A stretch of 64,000 nt of DNA from an uncultured Anaerolineae bacterium (GTDB lineage Bacteria > Chloroflexota > Anaerolineae > JACIWP01). The translations under genes were made by a program, and so were the position numbers. Shown in pieces: positions 50,477-60,032 of this stretch (position 1 is the stretch's first letter; each line of letters begins with the position of its first letter). Location of the stretch: contig CALIBQ010000010.1 of NCBI GenBank assembly GCA_938049385.1, positions 1 to 64,000 of the forward strand, given 5' to 3'. The notes beneath the pieces were generated by a model. It did not search any database, was not told the origin of the DNA, and was given only the letters and a program-made list of their open reading frames with translations.

Positions 50477-51481
50477 TCACGCATGGGGCAGGACCGTCGG
50501 CGTGACGGACACCTCGGCGCGCGGCTCGACGCGTGCCGCATGTGCCGACGCCGGCACGTACACCCTCCCCAGCGTCGAGAAGACGGCCAGCTCGCGCCGG
50601 TCGAACTCGACGAACCCGCGAGCCAGCAGAGCCGGCTTCAGGAATCCTTGGTACGTGCGCACCGGACAGTACACCGGCCGGCGCGGCCATCGCGCCAGGA
50701 GCAGAAGGCTGGCATCCACCAGCGTCTGCGCCCTGGCGGCGGCCTCCGGATGCAGGGCCAGCTCCAGCCAGTAGCCCAATCTCCCGCGCACGAGCTGCGC
50801 GTGCCCCAGGATTTCGCCGGCCTGCTCCAGCACATAGCCTTCGGCGCCGGCAATCTCCCATTCCAAGCCGCCAGACCGCCCATTGTTGTTGCGCGCCCAG
50901 GCCCCCTCCACCTGCTTCACGCCCATAGGCAGGAGGGCGCCGTACAGCCGCTGGAGCGCCCATCCGTCCTGGTCGCGCTGGGGGCGAAGGGCCGGCGGGT
51001 TCCCGGCCGGCGGGGCCGCTTCTCGGTGGAACAGGATGTCCTCGCGAGCGAAGATGATAAAGCCGGCGTTCAGGAACGGGATGGCATCCTGCGATTCCGC
51101 CGGCAGGCTGGCGAAAATGCGCTCAATGCCCCACTGCCCAGCGTCCAGACAAGCGGCGGTCAGGAGCTGGGTCCACAGTTCCGTGGCGGCCGGCGAGCGT
51201 CCCAGCGCCGGGGCGATAAAGGCCACGTCGGCCAGCCGCGGGTCATGCGGCCGACAGCGGAGCTGTACAAACCCCAGGTCACGGCCTGGCTCCACATCCG
51301 CGCGCGCTATATATGTGTGCGCCGAAGGACAGGTGAACGCCAGCGGCGCGCGCAGAGCCGCCCGCAGTGGGTCCTGCGGCTGAATCAGGCTCCGCTTGGG
51401 GTCCAGAGGGACACCCTCGGACTGCAAACGGGCCAGCATCGGCAAATCCATCAGCCCTAACGGTCGGATCAAGACTTTCAT
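50477..51481 (-). CDS. GNAT-like protein of unknown substrate
   Basis: A 334-residue cytoplasmic protein. The first half looks like a GNAT acetyltransferase fold (VLIRPLGLMDLPMLARL at the start, RPHDPRLADVAFIAPALGR, then WTQLLTAACLDAGQWGIERIFASLP), and the second half may be a second, degenerate unit (GEILGHAQLVRGRLGYWLELALHPEA). No diagnostic acetyl-CoA motif is clear. It has its own promoter and lies 87 bases before the R3H ATPase gene on the same strand, possibly co-transcribed. Confidence 0.6.
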   Translation of the reverse strand: MKVLIRPLGLMDLPMLARLQSEGVPLDPKRSLIQPQDPLRAALRAPLAFTCPSAHTYIARADVEPGRDLGFVQLRCRPHDPRLADVAFIAPALGRSPAATELWTQLLTAACLDAGQWGIERIFASLPAESQDAIPFLNAGFIIFAREDILFHREAAPPAGNPPALRPQRDQDGWALQRLYGALLPMGVKQVEGAWARNNNGRSGGLEWEIAGAEGYVLEQAGEILGHAQLVRGRLGYWLELALHPEAAARAQTLVDASLLLLARWPRRPVYCPVRTYQGFLKPALLARGFVEFDRRELAVFSTLGRVYVPASAHAARVEPRAEVSVTPTVLPHA

Positions 51482-51549
51482 CCTCCCGGGACAACTGCTG
51501 TGCTCACAGTACCAGCACGCGCGCCATGATCCATGCGAATCTACTTATT

Positions 51550-51578
51550 ATTATATGGTAAAAGAGCGAGAAACACAA
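51550..51578 (-). promoter_or_regulatory. Promoter of the GNAT-like / R3H / tmk / darA unit
   Basis: TTGTGT (51578-51573) and TATAAT (51555-51550) on the minus strand, 17 bases apart. The surrounding sequence is strikingly AT-rich for this genome. Confidence 0.65.
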
Positions 51579-51625
51579 ATAAAATACGGCGCAAATCGCT
51601 TGAAATCTCGCTAAAACGGGGGATA

Positions 51626-54541
51626 TCAAGGGCGGAGGCGCGGAACCTGCGGCAGAAAGGTCCGGGCGCCGGCCGGCAGACCCACGGCCGGCCAGTTGAT
51701 GGTCAGCATCGCGCCGGCGGGCTGCGCGGTGAAACATTCGGATCGCGGGCCGAAGCCAGCCGCCAGCGCCGCGAAGCAGTAGCGCCGGCCGGCGGGCAGA
51801 GAAGCGGTAAAATGCCAGCTCGCGCCGCGCGCCGGCGGCACTACCAGACCGCCGTTCTCCACCATGAACCACATGCGCGCATCCTCCAGCGCCGGCTCCC
51901 CCTCATCCCAACTGCCATCTCCATCTACGTCGCCAAAGAGTGCCTGCACCGTGAAGGACAGGGAAACCTGGCCGGCGGCCGGCGTCGCCGTCGGTGTCGG
52001 TGTAGGGGTAGGCGTAGGTGTGCGTGTGGGAGTCGGCGTCGGGGTGGGGAATGTGAGGGTGATGGTCAGCGGCTGGTCAGGCGACAGGTTGCCGGCGGCA
52101 TCGGTCAGCCGCGCATAGACCACATGGGTGCCGGCGGTCGAGGGCAGTTCCCAGGAAACGGTGCTCTGGGGGTAGGTGATGGGTATGGGATAGCCGGCGA
52201 TCATGACCCGGTCGAAATAGAGATTGGCGATGCCGGCGAAGGCCACCCGGAACTCCAGCCCGCTGGTCCCCGGCGCGGGGCTTCCCGGCTGTGGATACCA
52301 GAAGTCCACGGCGAATTCCTGATAGGCGCCGGCCTGGCGGAAGTCTATGCCGCGCACTGGGCGAATGCCCAACAGGGCGGCGCCGGCATTGTCCACCACA
52401 TCCAGCACGGCGATGGGGCGTGTGTCGGTGATGGCATCGGTCTTCAGGCGGAAGAGGGCGCGGTAGGCGCGGAAGGCCGGCAGTGTCTTCGTGTACGGGC
52501 CGAACCAGGCACCGGCCCGGTCCACGCCGGCGCGCCCCAGCCAGGCCTGGCCGTTCCAGGCCGCGCTGTCAGACACGACGACGCCGGTACCGCTTTCATG
52601 GTACAGCGACTCCCCCTCCCATATCCAGCCGTTGCTGAGCAGAAGACCGGTGGAGCCGCTGGCATCAGGCGCGCTCAAGGCCACCGTAACCGGGATGGTG
52701 GTCGTGAACACCTGTGCAGGGGTCGTCACGACACCCGCCGGCGCCTGGCGGTCAATGCCGAAGGTGATGGGGCTCAGCTCGGACTGCCGGCCGCCGGCGT
52801 CCCTCACCGTGCCCAGGATGCTCGCCCCGCCGGCGGCCAGCGGCTGATCAGGAAGGGTCGAGACATCCCAGAGGCAGTACCAGCCGTCGCCGGCCGGCGC
52901 AGCCGTCCCTAGAGAATATTCGACGAGATTCCCCTCGCCATCGCGCAGGCGTGCCGCCAGTTTCACGTCGGCGTCCCCGTCTGCGTCGCTGATGTTGACC
53001 CGTACGAGGATGCGGTCGGCGTTCAGGTGGAATCCCTGCCAGGGCTTCACCACCGCCCCCACCGGCAGAGCCGGCCAGGACGAGCCGTTGGCCGGCAACT
53101 GCAGGGTGACCCCCGTGTAATAGTGCATGAGCATCTGGGCATAGCTCCAGCCGTACCAGGCGGCCCAGCGCCGGCTCCCCACCTGTGACATTCCCCGGCC
53201 GTGACCGTTGCGCACTTCGCCGAAGCAGACGGGGTCATCTACCGACCGCAGATAAGGGAAACTCGGATCAGGGCTGGAGACAGAACCGCGCGGCAGGGTG
53301 GGACTGCCGTTCTGGGCGCTGTACTCCGCCAGGATGACGTCCTCCCCATAGGCCAGGTACTGACCAGTGGTCGCTTCCACTGCCGCGTTGGTGGCGGGAT
53401 AGGTGTTAGGCCCCATGACCTGATAGTCTGTCCAGTCGGTGACGTCGAAGTCCCAGGCGGTATGACGCAGGACGAACCACCAGGCATAAGTGCGGGCGGA
53501 AACCGCCTGCGCTTTCAGTGCCTCCGCCGGCCAGGAGGCCGGCATCTCATACGGCACCACGCGTTTCACATATTCCTCAAAGGGGAATATATCTATTTGT
53601 CCGGGCGGCACATCGGAGCGGTAATAGTTATTGGGGCTGTGTTTGACCCGGATAACCGCCGGCGGCGTGAGCTGGCCGGCGGACCGCACCGCGCGTTCCG
53701 CTGGCATCTGCACCGGGGGAAGCGCGGAGGTCAGTGCGCCGGCGCCGGCCTCCCATGACCACACCCAGACCCCATCCGGCCGCCAGAAGGCCAGCCGGCG
53801 CCCGTCCGGCGACCAGAGGGGATGCTGGCCGACGGTCAGGCGCTCTTCTTTTCCGGTGGCGGCATCAACGATAATGATTTCCCCGACCTCCCCCGTGCCG
53901 GGCGGGATGCGGGCATAGGCGAAGCGCCGGCCGTCGGGGTGCCAGCTCGGCCGGCTGAGGAACCAGCGCTCGTTCTGGAACAGCGCGCGCCGCCCTTCTG
54001 GCCCCTCCAGCCAGAGGGTAGCGGAGGGGCCGGCGCCCATCTCGGCCTGCAGACGGTATTCCCCTGCCGGCGCGGGGATATCCCAGCGCGGAGCCGCCGC
54101 GGCCGTGACGCTCAGTTTGTTCCAGCGGGCGCTCCCCCCTTCCTGCACCCTCCCGCTCTCCAGCGACAGCGTCATCTCCTGCCATATATCGCCCTGCCGA
54201 TGGGAGAGGAAGGTGATGCGCCGGCCGTCCCCGGCAAGGCGCGGCCGGACGCCGTTGTCGGTCAGGCGCCGGGCCGGCGTGCCGTCCAGCGGCACCAGCC
54301 ACAGCTCCTGACGCTGTAACCCCTTCCCATCGGCCAGGGGAACGGTTTCCCCCGGCCGGCTGACGATGAGCGCTGAGCCGTCCGGGAGCCACAGCTCCGG
54401 AAAGCAACCGGCCGGCGTAAGGCGGGTTGGCGCGCTGGTGCCCTGCGCAGGATGCGTCAGGACGAGCAGTATCAGCAGCGCGCCGGCGAACGCGGCGGTA
54501 CCTCCCTTGTATGTCCAGCTCGGCTTGTGCGGCATGCCCAC
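51626..54541 (-). CDS. Secreted SpoIID/LytB-domain protein with TolB-like N-terminus
   Basis: A 971-residue exported protein. A signal-type segment (AAFAGALLILLVLTHPAQG) is followed by a TolB-like half-propeller (LWLPDGSALIVSRPGE, WHPDGRRFAYARIPPG, LWSPDGRRLAFWRPDG), then a SpoIID/LytB domain near residues 280-470 with EEYVKRVVPYEMPASWPAEA, LKAQAVSARTYAWW and GRGMSQVGSRRWA. The C-terminal half has beta-rich modules, a TP linker and a last domain (SFTVQALFGDVDGDGSWDEGE). SpoIID is a peptidoglycan lytic transglycosylase; here it would remodel the cell envelope. The combination with propeller repeats is unusual. GTG 54541 (GAGGGG nine bases before) or ATG 54535 may be the start. Confidence 0.85.
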   Translation of the reverse strand: MGMPHKPSWTYKGGTAAFAGALLILLVLTHPAQGTSAPTRLTPAGCFPELWLPDGSALIVSRPGETVPLADGKGLQRQELWLVPLDGTPARRLTDNGVRPRLAGDGRRITFLSHRQGDIWQEMTLSLESGRVQEGGSARWNKLSVTAAAAPRWDIPAPAGEYRLQAEMGAGPSATLWLEGPEGRRALFQNERWFLSRPSWHPDGRRFAYARIPPGTGEVGEIIIVDAATGKEERLTVGQHPLWSPDGRRLAFWRPDGVWVWSWEAGAGALTSALPPVQMPAERAVRSAGQLTPPAVIRVKHSPNNYYRSDVPPGQIDIFPFEEYVKRVVPYEMPASWPAEALKAQAVSARTYAWWFVLRHTAWDFDVTDWTDYQVMGPNTYPATNAAVEATTGQYLAYGEDVILAEYSAQNGSPTLPRGSVSSPDPSFPYLRSVDDPVCFGEVRNGHGRGMSQVGSRRWAAWYGWSYAQMLMHYYTGVTLQLPANGSSWPALPVGAVVKPWQGFHLNADRILVRVNISDADGDADVKLAARLRDGEGNLVEYSLGTAAPAGDGWYCLWDVSTLPDQPLAAGGASILGTVRDAGGRQSELSPITFGIDRQAPAGVVTTPAQVFTTTIPVTVALSAPDASGSTGLLLSNGWIWEGESLYHESGTGVVVSDSAAWNGQAWLGRAGVDRAGAWFGPYTKTLPAFRAYRALFRLKTDAITDTRPIAVLDVVDNAGAALLGIRPVRGIDFRQAGAYQEFAVDFWYPQPGSPAPGTSGLEFRVAFAGIANLYFDRVMIAGYPIPITYPQSTVSWELPSTAGTHVVYARLTDAAGNLSPDQPLTITLTFPTPTPTPTRTPTPTPTPTPTATPAAGQVSLSFTVQALFGDVDGDGSWDEGEPALEDARMWFMVENGGLVVPPARGASWHFTASLPAGRRYCFAALAAGFGPRSECFTAQPAGAMLTINWPAVGLPAGARTFLPQVPRLRP

Positions 54542-54570
54542 CTATCTCAACCCCTCGATGTCCCTCTTGT

Positions 54571-54599
54571 ATAATAGCGGAGGATGGCATATGCGTCAA
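54571..54599 (-). promoter_or_regulatory. Promoter of the SpoIID-domain gene
   Basis: TTGACG (54599-54594) and TATTAT (54576-54571) on the minus strand with a 17-base spacer. Confidence 0.75.
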
Positions 54600-54674
54600 G
54601 GCCGGCCAGGAGATCGGATTCCCGCCCCTTGTCCTGTTGGCAGTCGCCTGACGCATTCCCTCGCCGGCTGTTAC

Positions 54675-54703
54675 TTGGCGAAGCGGCCCGGCTGTTGTAA
54701 AAT
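54675..54703 (+). promoter_or_regulatory. Promoter of the methyltransferase gene
   Basis: TTGGCG (54675-54680), 17 bases, TAAAAT (54698-54703). Confidence 0.6.
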
Positions 54704-54750
54704 AGACGTGAGACAGATGAGGAACGTTGCGGAAAGGGGGGAACAAAATC

Positions 54751-55515
54751 GTGCCATCAACGCCGCCAATCGTATTGGAAGAGGATAAGCACTGGTGGTT
54801 TGCCACGCGCACCAGGGCGTTGTACAGCGTGCTAGACCCGGTGCTCCTACCGCATCGGGAGGGCCGGCGCGTGCTGGATGTGGGCTGTGGGGCCGGCAAT
54901 ATGTTCCATCACCTGGCCCGCTACGGCGAGGTGGAGGGCATTGACAACAATCCCAAACCCCTGGCGGTAGCACGCGCTCGCGGCTATCAGGTGGTGGAAG
55001 GGCGCGGCGAATCCATGCCCTTCGAGGACAACCGCTTTGACCTGGTCGCCGCGCTGGATGTGGTGGAGCATGTGCCGGACGATTTGACCATGCTCCGCGA
55101 ATGCTGTCGGGTCTGCAAACCGGGCGGGTATTTCGTCACGACGGTGCCAGCCTTCCAGTGGCTGTGGAGCCACAACGACGAAATCAATCAGCATCAGCGG
55201 CGCTATTCCAAACGACAGCTCGGCCAGCGCCTGGAGCAGGCCGGCTTCGCCGTGCGCCGCATGACCTTCGCCTATTTCAGCGTGTTCCCGATGGCCGCGG
55301 CGCTGCTCGTACTGCGGCGGATGCTGAACAGAAAGCCGGCGCTGGCCGCACCCACCACCGACGAGGACGCCTATCAGGTCGAGATGGAGCCAGTTTCGCC
55401 GGGGCTGAACGCCCTGCTGAGCGGCATCGGAGGGATAGAGGCTTGGTTCCTGCGCCAGGTGAACCTGCCGGTCGGCACCACCCTGATTGCCCTGGCGCAG
55501 AAACCCGCCGGCTGA
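54751..55515 (+). CDS. Class I SAM-dependent methyltransferase
   Basis: A 254-residue methyltransferase of the Methyltransf_11 kind. Motif I is VLDVGCGAGNMFHHLARYG, followed by VEGIDNNPKPLAVARARG, FEDNRFDLVAALDVVEHVPDD and LKPGG-like VCKPGGYFVTTVPAFQWLWS. The last 80 residues contain a hydrophobic stretch (FSVFPMAAALLVL) that may touch the membrane. GTG 54751 is preferred, with GGGGGG about ten bases before; a TTG at 54727 precedes that site. Related proteins sit in cell-surface polysaccharide loci, but the target here is unknown. Confidence 0.85.
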   Translation: MPSTPPIVLEEDKHWWFATRTRALYSVLDPVLLPHREGRRVLDVGCGAGNMFHHLARYGEVEGIDNNPKPLAVARARGYQVVEGRGESMPFEDNRFDLVAALDVVEHVPDDLTMLRECCRVCKPGGYFVTTVPAFQWLWSHNDEINQHQRRYSKRQLGQRLEQAGFAVRRMTFAYFSVFPMAAALLVLRRMLNRKPALAAPTTDEDAYQVEMEPVSPGLNALLSGIGGIEAWFLRQVNLPVGTTLIALAQKPAG

Positions 55516-55545
55516 ACGCCATGCTTCCCCATACGGAGGTGAATG

Positions 55546-55797
55546 ATGGCTGAGAAAGAGACGACCCGCAAGAAACCGGAGGAGTTCTCCTTCACCGATT
55601 GGCTGGTGGAAGGCATCGAGGGCATCACCGCCAAGGGCAAGTCGGCGGCTTTCCTGCCGCAGGAGTTCCGCTCCCATGTGAAAGCCGCCAACCGGGAAGC
55701 ACTGCTGGCCCTGCGCAGTCTCCTCGACAAAGCCATCGAATGGTTCGAAGAGGAAGAGAAGACCGAGAAAAAGGTCACCAAGATCAAGGTGGAATAG
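55546..55797 (+). CDS. Small conserved-looking protein of unknown function
   Basis: An 83-residue, highly charged protein, read 30 bases after the methyltransferase gene and likely co-transcribed. It starts MAEKETTRKKPEEFSFTD and ends in a Glu/Lys-rich helix (WFEEEEKTEKKVTKIKVE), giving a helical, soluble, perhaps coiled-coil protein. GGAGGT is five bases before ATG 55546; the ATG three bases earlier is too near. I do not recognise a family. Confidence 0.75.
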   Translation: MAEKETTRKKPEEFSFTDWLVEGIEGITAKGKSAAFLPQEFRSHVKAANREALLALRSLLDKAIEWFEEEEKTEKKVTKIKVE

Positions 55798-55803
55798 CCG
55801 GCT

Positions 55804-57522
55804 CTACGGCCGCGGCGCTACCGCGATCGTCGTCTCGTGGCGGTAGTAGACCTGGCCCGGCCGGCCGCCCGGACGCCGGCGCACATGCCGGCACAGGGTA
55901 TAATCCACCAGCACTCGCGTGTCCTGGCGCGCACTGGAATAATATGCGGCCAGCTCCGCGGCGCGCTGGATAGCGGCCGGCGTGGGCGTCCTGCCGGTAG
56001 TGCGCAGGATCACGTGCGCACCGGCGGTGCCTCGTGCGTGAAACCACAGGTCCTCCCCTCGCGCCAGCGTAAAGGTCAGGTAATCATTCTGCCGGCTGTT
56101 GCGCCCCACCAGAATCGGGAACCCATCCGGTCCTTCCACGGTGAGGGGCGCCGCCGGCGCAGGTTTGGCATGCGCCTTTTTGGCCGGGGCGGGCACATAT
56201 CCCCACTGCATCAGCTCCTGCTCCAGCGCGTCCAGTTCCGCGCGATTGCCGGCCAGCCCCACATCCAGGCGAAGCTGGTCCAGGAAAGCCAGCTCCTCTT
56301 CCACCTGTTCGAGCAGTGCCGGCACAGCCTCCGCCGCGCGCTTGGCCTTGCGGTAGCGCTCGAAATAGTGCTCGGCGTTCTCCGTCGGCGAGAGCGCTGG
56401 GTCCAGCGCGATGCGGAGCGTCTCTCCGTCCCCCAGGTCCACCTCCAGGGTCTGCTGTCCCGGCCGTGTTTGCCAGCCAAAGGCGAGGATGTACTCGCCG
56501 GCCTGCCGCAGTGCCTCGACCTTTTCCGCCGGCATCATTTGCTCCAAGAGCTGATCCCGCCGGCGTTCCAGCCGGCCGGCGGCCTCCGCCAGTATACCCC
56601 ACAGCCGCTCGCGCGCCGCGCGGTACGGGTCGCGCGCCTGCCGCTGTGCGTCCTCCAACCAGCGCTCTAACGCCTGGCTGATGGATGGGGCCGGCTCCCA
56701 GCGGGCGCAGTGCGTCAAAGGGTACGGCGCGAAACAGCTCGCCGGCGCCTCCTCGTCGGGGGAATCATAGCCCAGCGACGGCCGCCAATCCCCGTTCGTC
56801 AGGGGCGCCAGCAGTTCGGAGAGTACTGCGAGGAGCGCGGTCGGCTCTGCAACCTCGCCGCAGGGGATATCGCTCCTGCCCCAGGCGCGAAAGCACAGCT
56901 CTCGCGCCAGTAGAGGGCTGACGCCCTGGATTGATTCCACCAGCGCCTTCCAAGCCGGCGTCCCGCCGGCACGTCCCTGCAGGATGGACGCCGCGTCGTC
57001 CGCGGTGAGCCGGTCCGGGGGCAGTTTGGCCTGCGCCGGCGGAGGGACATAAGGCAGGCGGGGCAGGAGCTGACGGTAGCGGTTCACCTCCGGGCCGATG
57101 CGCTTGACGCACTCCAGGATGGTACCCATGTCGTCTAGCAGGAGGATGTTGCTGTGCCGGCCCATGCACTCCAGCACCAGCAGGCTCTCGCCCTCCCGCG
57201 GATGGCGGAAGCGCAGGTGCACGATGCGCTCGAAGGCCGGCTGAGCTACCTCCATCAGCCGGCCGCCCCGCAGGCGCTTGCGCAGGAGCAGTAGCAGGGG
57301 CGGCGGCGTCTCAAGACCGCGCCGGAGTGGGATGCTGGAGAGGTGAATGCGCGCCCACTGCGGGTGAGCGCTGAGGAGCAAATAATGCCGGCGGCCGCCG
57401 GCGTACACCTCCAAGCCCAGGCTCAGCGCATCCACCGCCAGCACGTCCTGGACCCGTCCCCCCAGCAGATGGCCGCGTATCTCCGCCGTCAGGGCGCTCA
57501 GCGCCAGCGCATCCACAGACAT
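55804..57522 (-). CDS. rqcH: Ribosome quality control protein RqcH (NFACT family)
   Basis: A 572-residue NFACT protein. The N-terminal NFACT-N domain (MSVDALALSALTAEIRGHLLGGRVQ, CMGRHSNILLLDD) is followed by a helix-hairpin-helix and coiled-coil region (REERLWG... QLLEQMMPAEKVEALRQAGEYILA) and the NFACT-R domain DGFPILVGRNSRQNDYLTF, DLWFHARGTAGAHVIL. In B. subtilis RqcH binds split 60S-like 50S subunits and adds C-terminal Ala tails to stalled chains. It converges with the small gene upstream and follows the polysaccharide deacetylase by three bases. Confidence 0.92.
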   Translation of the reverse strand: MSVDALALSALTAEIRGHLLGGRVQDVLAVDALSLGLEVYAGGRRHYLLLSAHPQWARIHLSSIPLRRGLETPPPLLLLLRKRLRGGRLMEVAQPAFERIVHLRFRHPREGESLLVLECMGRHSNILLLDDMGTILECVKRIGPEVNRYRQLLPRLPYVPPPAQAKLPPDRLTADDAASILQGRAGGTPAWKALVESIQGVSPLLARELCFRAWGRSDIPCGEVAEPTALLAVLSELLAPLTNGDWRPSLGYDSPDEEAPASCFAPYPLTHCARWEPAPSISQALERWLEDAQRQARDPYRAARERLWGILAEAAGRLERRRDQLLEQMMPAEKVEALRQAGEYILAFGWQTRPGQQTLEVDLGDGETLRIALDPALSPTENAEHYFERYRKAKRAAEAVPALLEQVEEELAFLDQLRLDVGLAGNRAELDALEQELMQWGYVPAPAKKAHAKPAPAAPLTVEGPDGFPILVGRNSRQNDYLTFTLARGEDLWFHARGTAGAHVILRTTGRTPTPAAIQRAAELAAYYSSARQDTRVLVDYTLCRHVRRRPGGRPGQVYYRHETTIAVAPRP

Positions 57523-57525
57523 CGC

Positions 57526-58623
57526 TTACCAGTCCAGCTCCAGCTTTCGGCGGAAGGTTTCCAGAGTGTCGGCGCGCCGCACCCGGATGCGCGACAGGGT
57601 GAACAGCCCATCGCTGGTGTGGGTGGCGCCCTGTTCCGCCGTCACCGCACACCAGTAGTGGGCAGAGCGCAGGACGTCTATGACGTGCTGGTCGTAGGCG
57701 CCAGAGGGATACGAGAAGGTGCGCACGGGCGCCGGCAGATGGGCTTCCAGCGTCTGCTTGGGGCCCAGAATCTGCCATACGAGAAAGTCGTAAGATTTGC
57801 GGCGCAAGTCGGGGTGATCGCGGCTGTGCGCGCCGAACTCCATGCCAGCGGCATACATCTCCTCAATCTGCGGCCAGGTCAGATACGGGGTCAGCCCACG
57901 ATCCACGAAATCGGTGATGACGTAAATGGTGGCGGTAAAGCCGTATTTCTGCAGGAGCGGGAAGGCGTGGGTGTAGACATCGCCATAGCCGTCATCAAAG
58001 GTGATGATGACCGGCTTGGGCGGCAGGGGTGTGCCCAGCGTCAGGTGATAGACCAGGTCCACCATAGTGATGGATTGGTAGCCAGCTTCGCGCAGGTAGC
58101 GCAACTGCTCCTCGAAGCGCGCCGGCGAAACCGAGAGGTCGCGCTCCACGGCCTTGGCGCCGGCCGGCGGGTCGGCAATATGATGATACATCAGGATGGG
58201 CACGCGCACGGTGCGGTGCACGCCGTCCGGCGTGGGCTGGGGCGTTGGTGTACAGGTAGCAGTCGCCGTCGGCGCGGCCGTGAACGTGGGCATCGGCGAT
58301 GACGTGGCGGTAGCTGTATGTGTGCGGGTCGGCGTCGGGGTCACCGTCGCCGTGTGGGTCGCGGTAGCCGTATGCGTGGGGCTGGCGGTGATAGTAGCCG
58401 TTGACGTGGGTGTGGCGCTGGGAGCTAGGAGGTACGGTAGGGGGAAGCTGGCCAGCCCTGGTCGGCCAGCACCGGCCAGCATGGCCGCGGCCAGCAGGAT
58501 GCCGGCCGTGATGATGCCGCCGCGTAGAGCAGGGACAGCATCTGCCAGCGAGCGCTTTCCGAGCCGGCCCTTTGCCCAGCGTATGCTGTTTCGCACTGTG
58601 TGAAGCGCGCGCTCCCACATCAT
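57526..58623 (-). CDS. Membrane-anchored polysaccharide deacetylase
   Basis: A 365-residue protein with an N-terminal membrane anchor (GGIITAGILLAAAMLAGAG, about residues 34-52), a long Thr/Pro linker, and a NodB-type deacetylase domain from about residue 143. The domain has VPILMYHHI, ITFDDGYGD (catalytic and metal Asp), the zinc pair in GAHSRDHPDL (H-x3-H) and FSYPSGAYD. It removes N- or O-acetyl groups from an envelope polysaccharide. Its ATG overlaps the stop of the upstream gene by four bases (ATGA), so the two are coupled. Confidence 0.92.
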   Translation of the reverse strand: MMWERALHTVRNSIRWAKGRLGKRSLADAVPALRGGIITAGILLAAAMLAGAGRPGLASFPLPYLLAPSATPTSTATITASPTHTATATHTATVTPTPTRTHTATATSSPMPTFTAAPTATATCTPTPQPTPDGVHRTVRVPILMYHHIADPPAGAKAVERDLSVSPARFEEQLRYLREAGYQSITMVDLVYHLTLGTPLPPKPVIITFDDGYGDVYTHAFPLLQKYGFTATIYVITDFVDRGLTPYLTWPQIEEMYAAGMEFGAHSRDHPDLRRKSYDFLVWQILGPKQTLEAHLPAPVRTFSYPSGAYDQHVIDVLRSAHYWCAVTAEQGATHTSDGLFTLSRIRVRRADTLETFRRKLELDW

Positions 58624-60026
58624 GTGTCCGAAGCGGTCTCCTGCATCGCATGCGCCGGCTCCACCCCGTCATCCGCCAGCAGGCCGATGGTCAGCAGGGC
58701 GGCGATGAAGCCGACGTAGTTCTCGTTGAAAAAGCGGGAGAAGAAGGCGTAGACGAACAGCAGGATACCTGTGTGCAGGGCAATGCCGGCCGGCCCCCGC
58801 AAACGCCCGACCTGCCGCCGCACTAGGAGGACCAGCAGGGGCGCGCAGACCAGCAACTGCGGTATCCAGAAGGGGAAGTAGCTCAGCCGGCTTTCCACCA
58901 GCCCCAGCGCCAGCACGAAATTGGCAAATCCCCAGCCGCGAATCTGATAGGGCGTAGCGGAGGTGCCGCTGGCCCACTGCCAGATGTCGTCCATAAACGC
59001 CGCCGGCGACCAGAGGAAATACGGGCCGGCCAGCACCACGAATGCCGTCAGCATGGGCAAGGAACGCTGCCACCAGCGCGGCGAAATGCTCCAGCGCCGG
59101 CCCTCCCGGCCCACCTCCCACAGCGCCAGCAGATGGAAGGGGAGCATGAACCAGGCCGTAGGTTTGGAGGCCAGCACCAGGCCGGCGGCCGCCGAGGACG
59201 CCAGATAGCGCCATTCCTGCCGGCGCTCCCCCTCCGCGCGCGGCAGGAACCACCACGCCAGCACCATCCAGAAGAGCACGAAGATGTCGTTCTGCCCGAA
59301 AATCACGTCGCTTCCCATGATGGGGTTCAGCCCCAGCGCCATCACGAGCATCAGGCGGTGCGCGGGCCGGCGCGCCAGCCGCAGGCTCATCAGCAGGGTC
59401 AGCATGAACAGGAGGAGGTAGACCAGGCGCGCATCGAAATAGCCCCATACCGCCTGGGACAACAGGTAAAAGGGTGCGGAAAAGACGAAGGTCCAGGGCA
59501 AATAGGGGTAATGATAGAGCGCCGAGCGCAGGTCCAGCCCCCATTCTGCCAGCGGCGTGTTCAGGTAATCCTCGCTATAGGGATTGCGGCCGGCCAGGAA
59601 GAGCTTGACGGCCTCTTCCGTCTGGATGACGCCGCCGTCGTGGCAGTAGGAGGCCGGCCCGTTCATCTGGCGCAGGGCGATGAGCTTGGCTGAGCCGGCG
59701 AGCACCGTCGCCGCGATGATGAGCCAAATAATGGCCAGCTTGGCCGGGTACAGCTTGGCCTCGCCCCAGCGTTCCTGTGCCAGGTCCGCCAAGAGGTACA
59801 GGAAGAAGCCGGCGAAAGCGATGCTGATAAGTACCAGCGAAAGGGGGTCGGTCAGCCAATCTTTGAGCAGTTCCTGGACATGGGGGGAGAACAGCCTCTG
59901 CACCAGCGGTAGGCGTGCCACGTCCTGGTGGCGGGCCGGCAGGACCATATCCGCCAGGGTATCAATGCGCACCCTGGCCATCAGCAGGAGAAAGAGCAAC
60001 CATAGGTCCAGGCGTCTCTGGCTCAT
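58620..60026 (-). CDS. Multi-pass membrane protein, GT-C/GT87 mannosyltransferase-like
   Basis: A 468-residue integral membrane protein with about ten helices. Early loops carry DGGVIQTEEAVKLFLAGRNPYSEDY, a pattern found in polyprenol-phosphate-dependent sugar transferases of the GT87/DUF2029 group; GQNDIFVLFWMVLAWW is another typical element. It forms a coupled pair with the polysaccharide deacetylase and could build the glycan that this enzyme trims. A TATAAT lies only seven bases before ATG 60026, so the transcript may be leaderless. Confidence 0.7.
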   Translation of the reverse strand: MSQRRLDLWLLFLLLMARVRIDTLADMVLPARHQDVARLPLVQRLFSPHVQELLKDWLTDPLSLVLISIAFAGFFLYLLADLAQERWGEAKLYPAKLAIIWLIIAATVLAGSAKLIALRQMNGPASYCHDGGVIQTEEAVKLFLAGRNPYSEDYLNTPLAEWGLDLRSALYHYPYLPWTFVFSAPFYLLSQAVWGYFDARLVYLLLFMLTLLMSLRLARRPAHRLMLVMALGLNPIMGSDVIFGQNDIFVLFWMVLAWWFLPRAEGERRQEWRYLASSAAAGLVLASKPTAWFMLPFHLLALWEVGREGRRWSISPRWWQRSLPMLTAFVVLAGPYFLWSPAAFMDDIWQWASGTSATPYQIRGWGFANFVLALGLVESRLSYFPFWIPQLLVCAPLLVLLVRRQVGRLRGPAGIALHTGILLFVYAFFSRFFNENYVGFIAALLTIGLLADDGVEPAHAMQETASDT

Positions 60027-60032
60027 AGGGCC

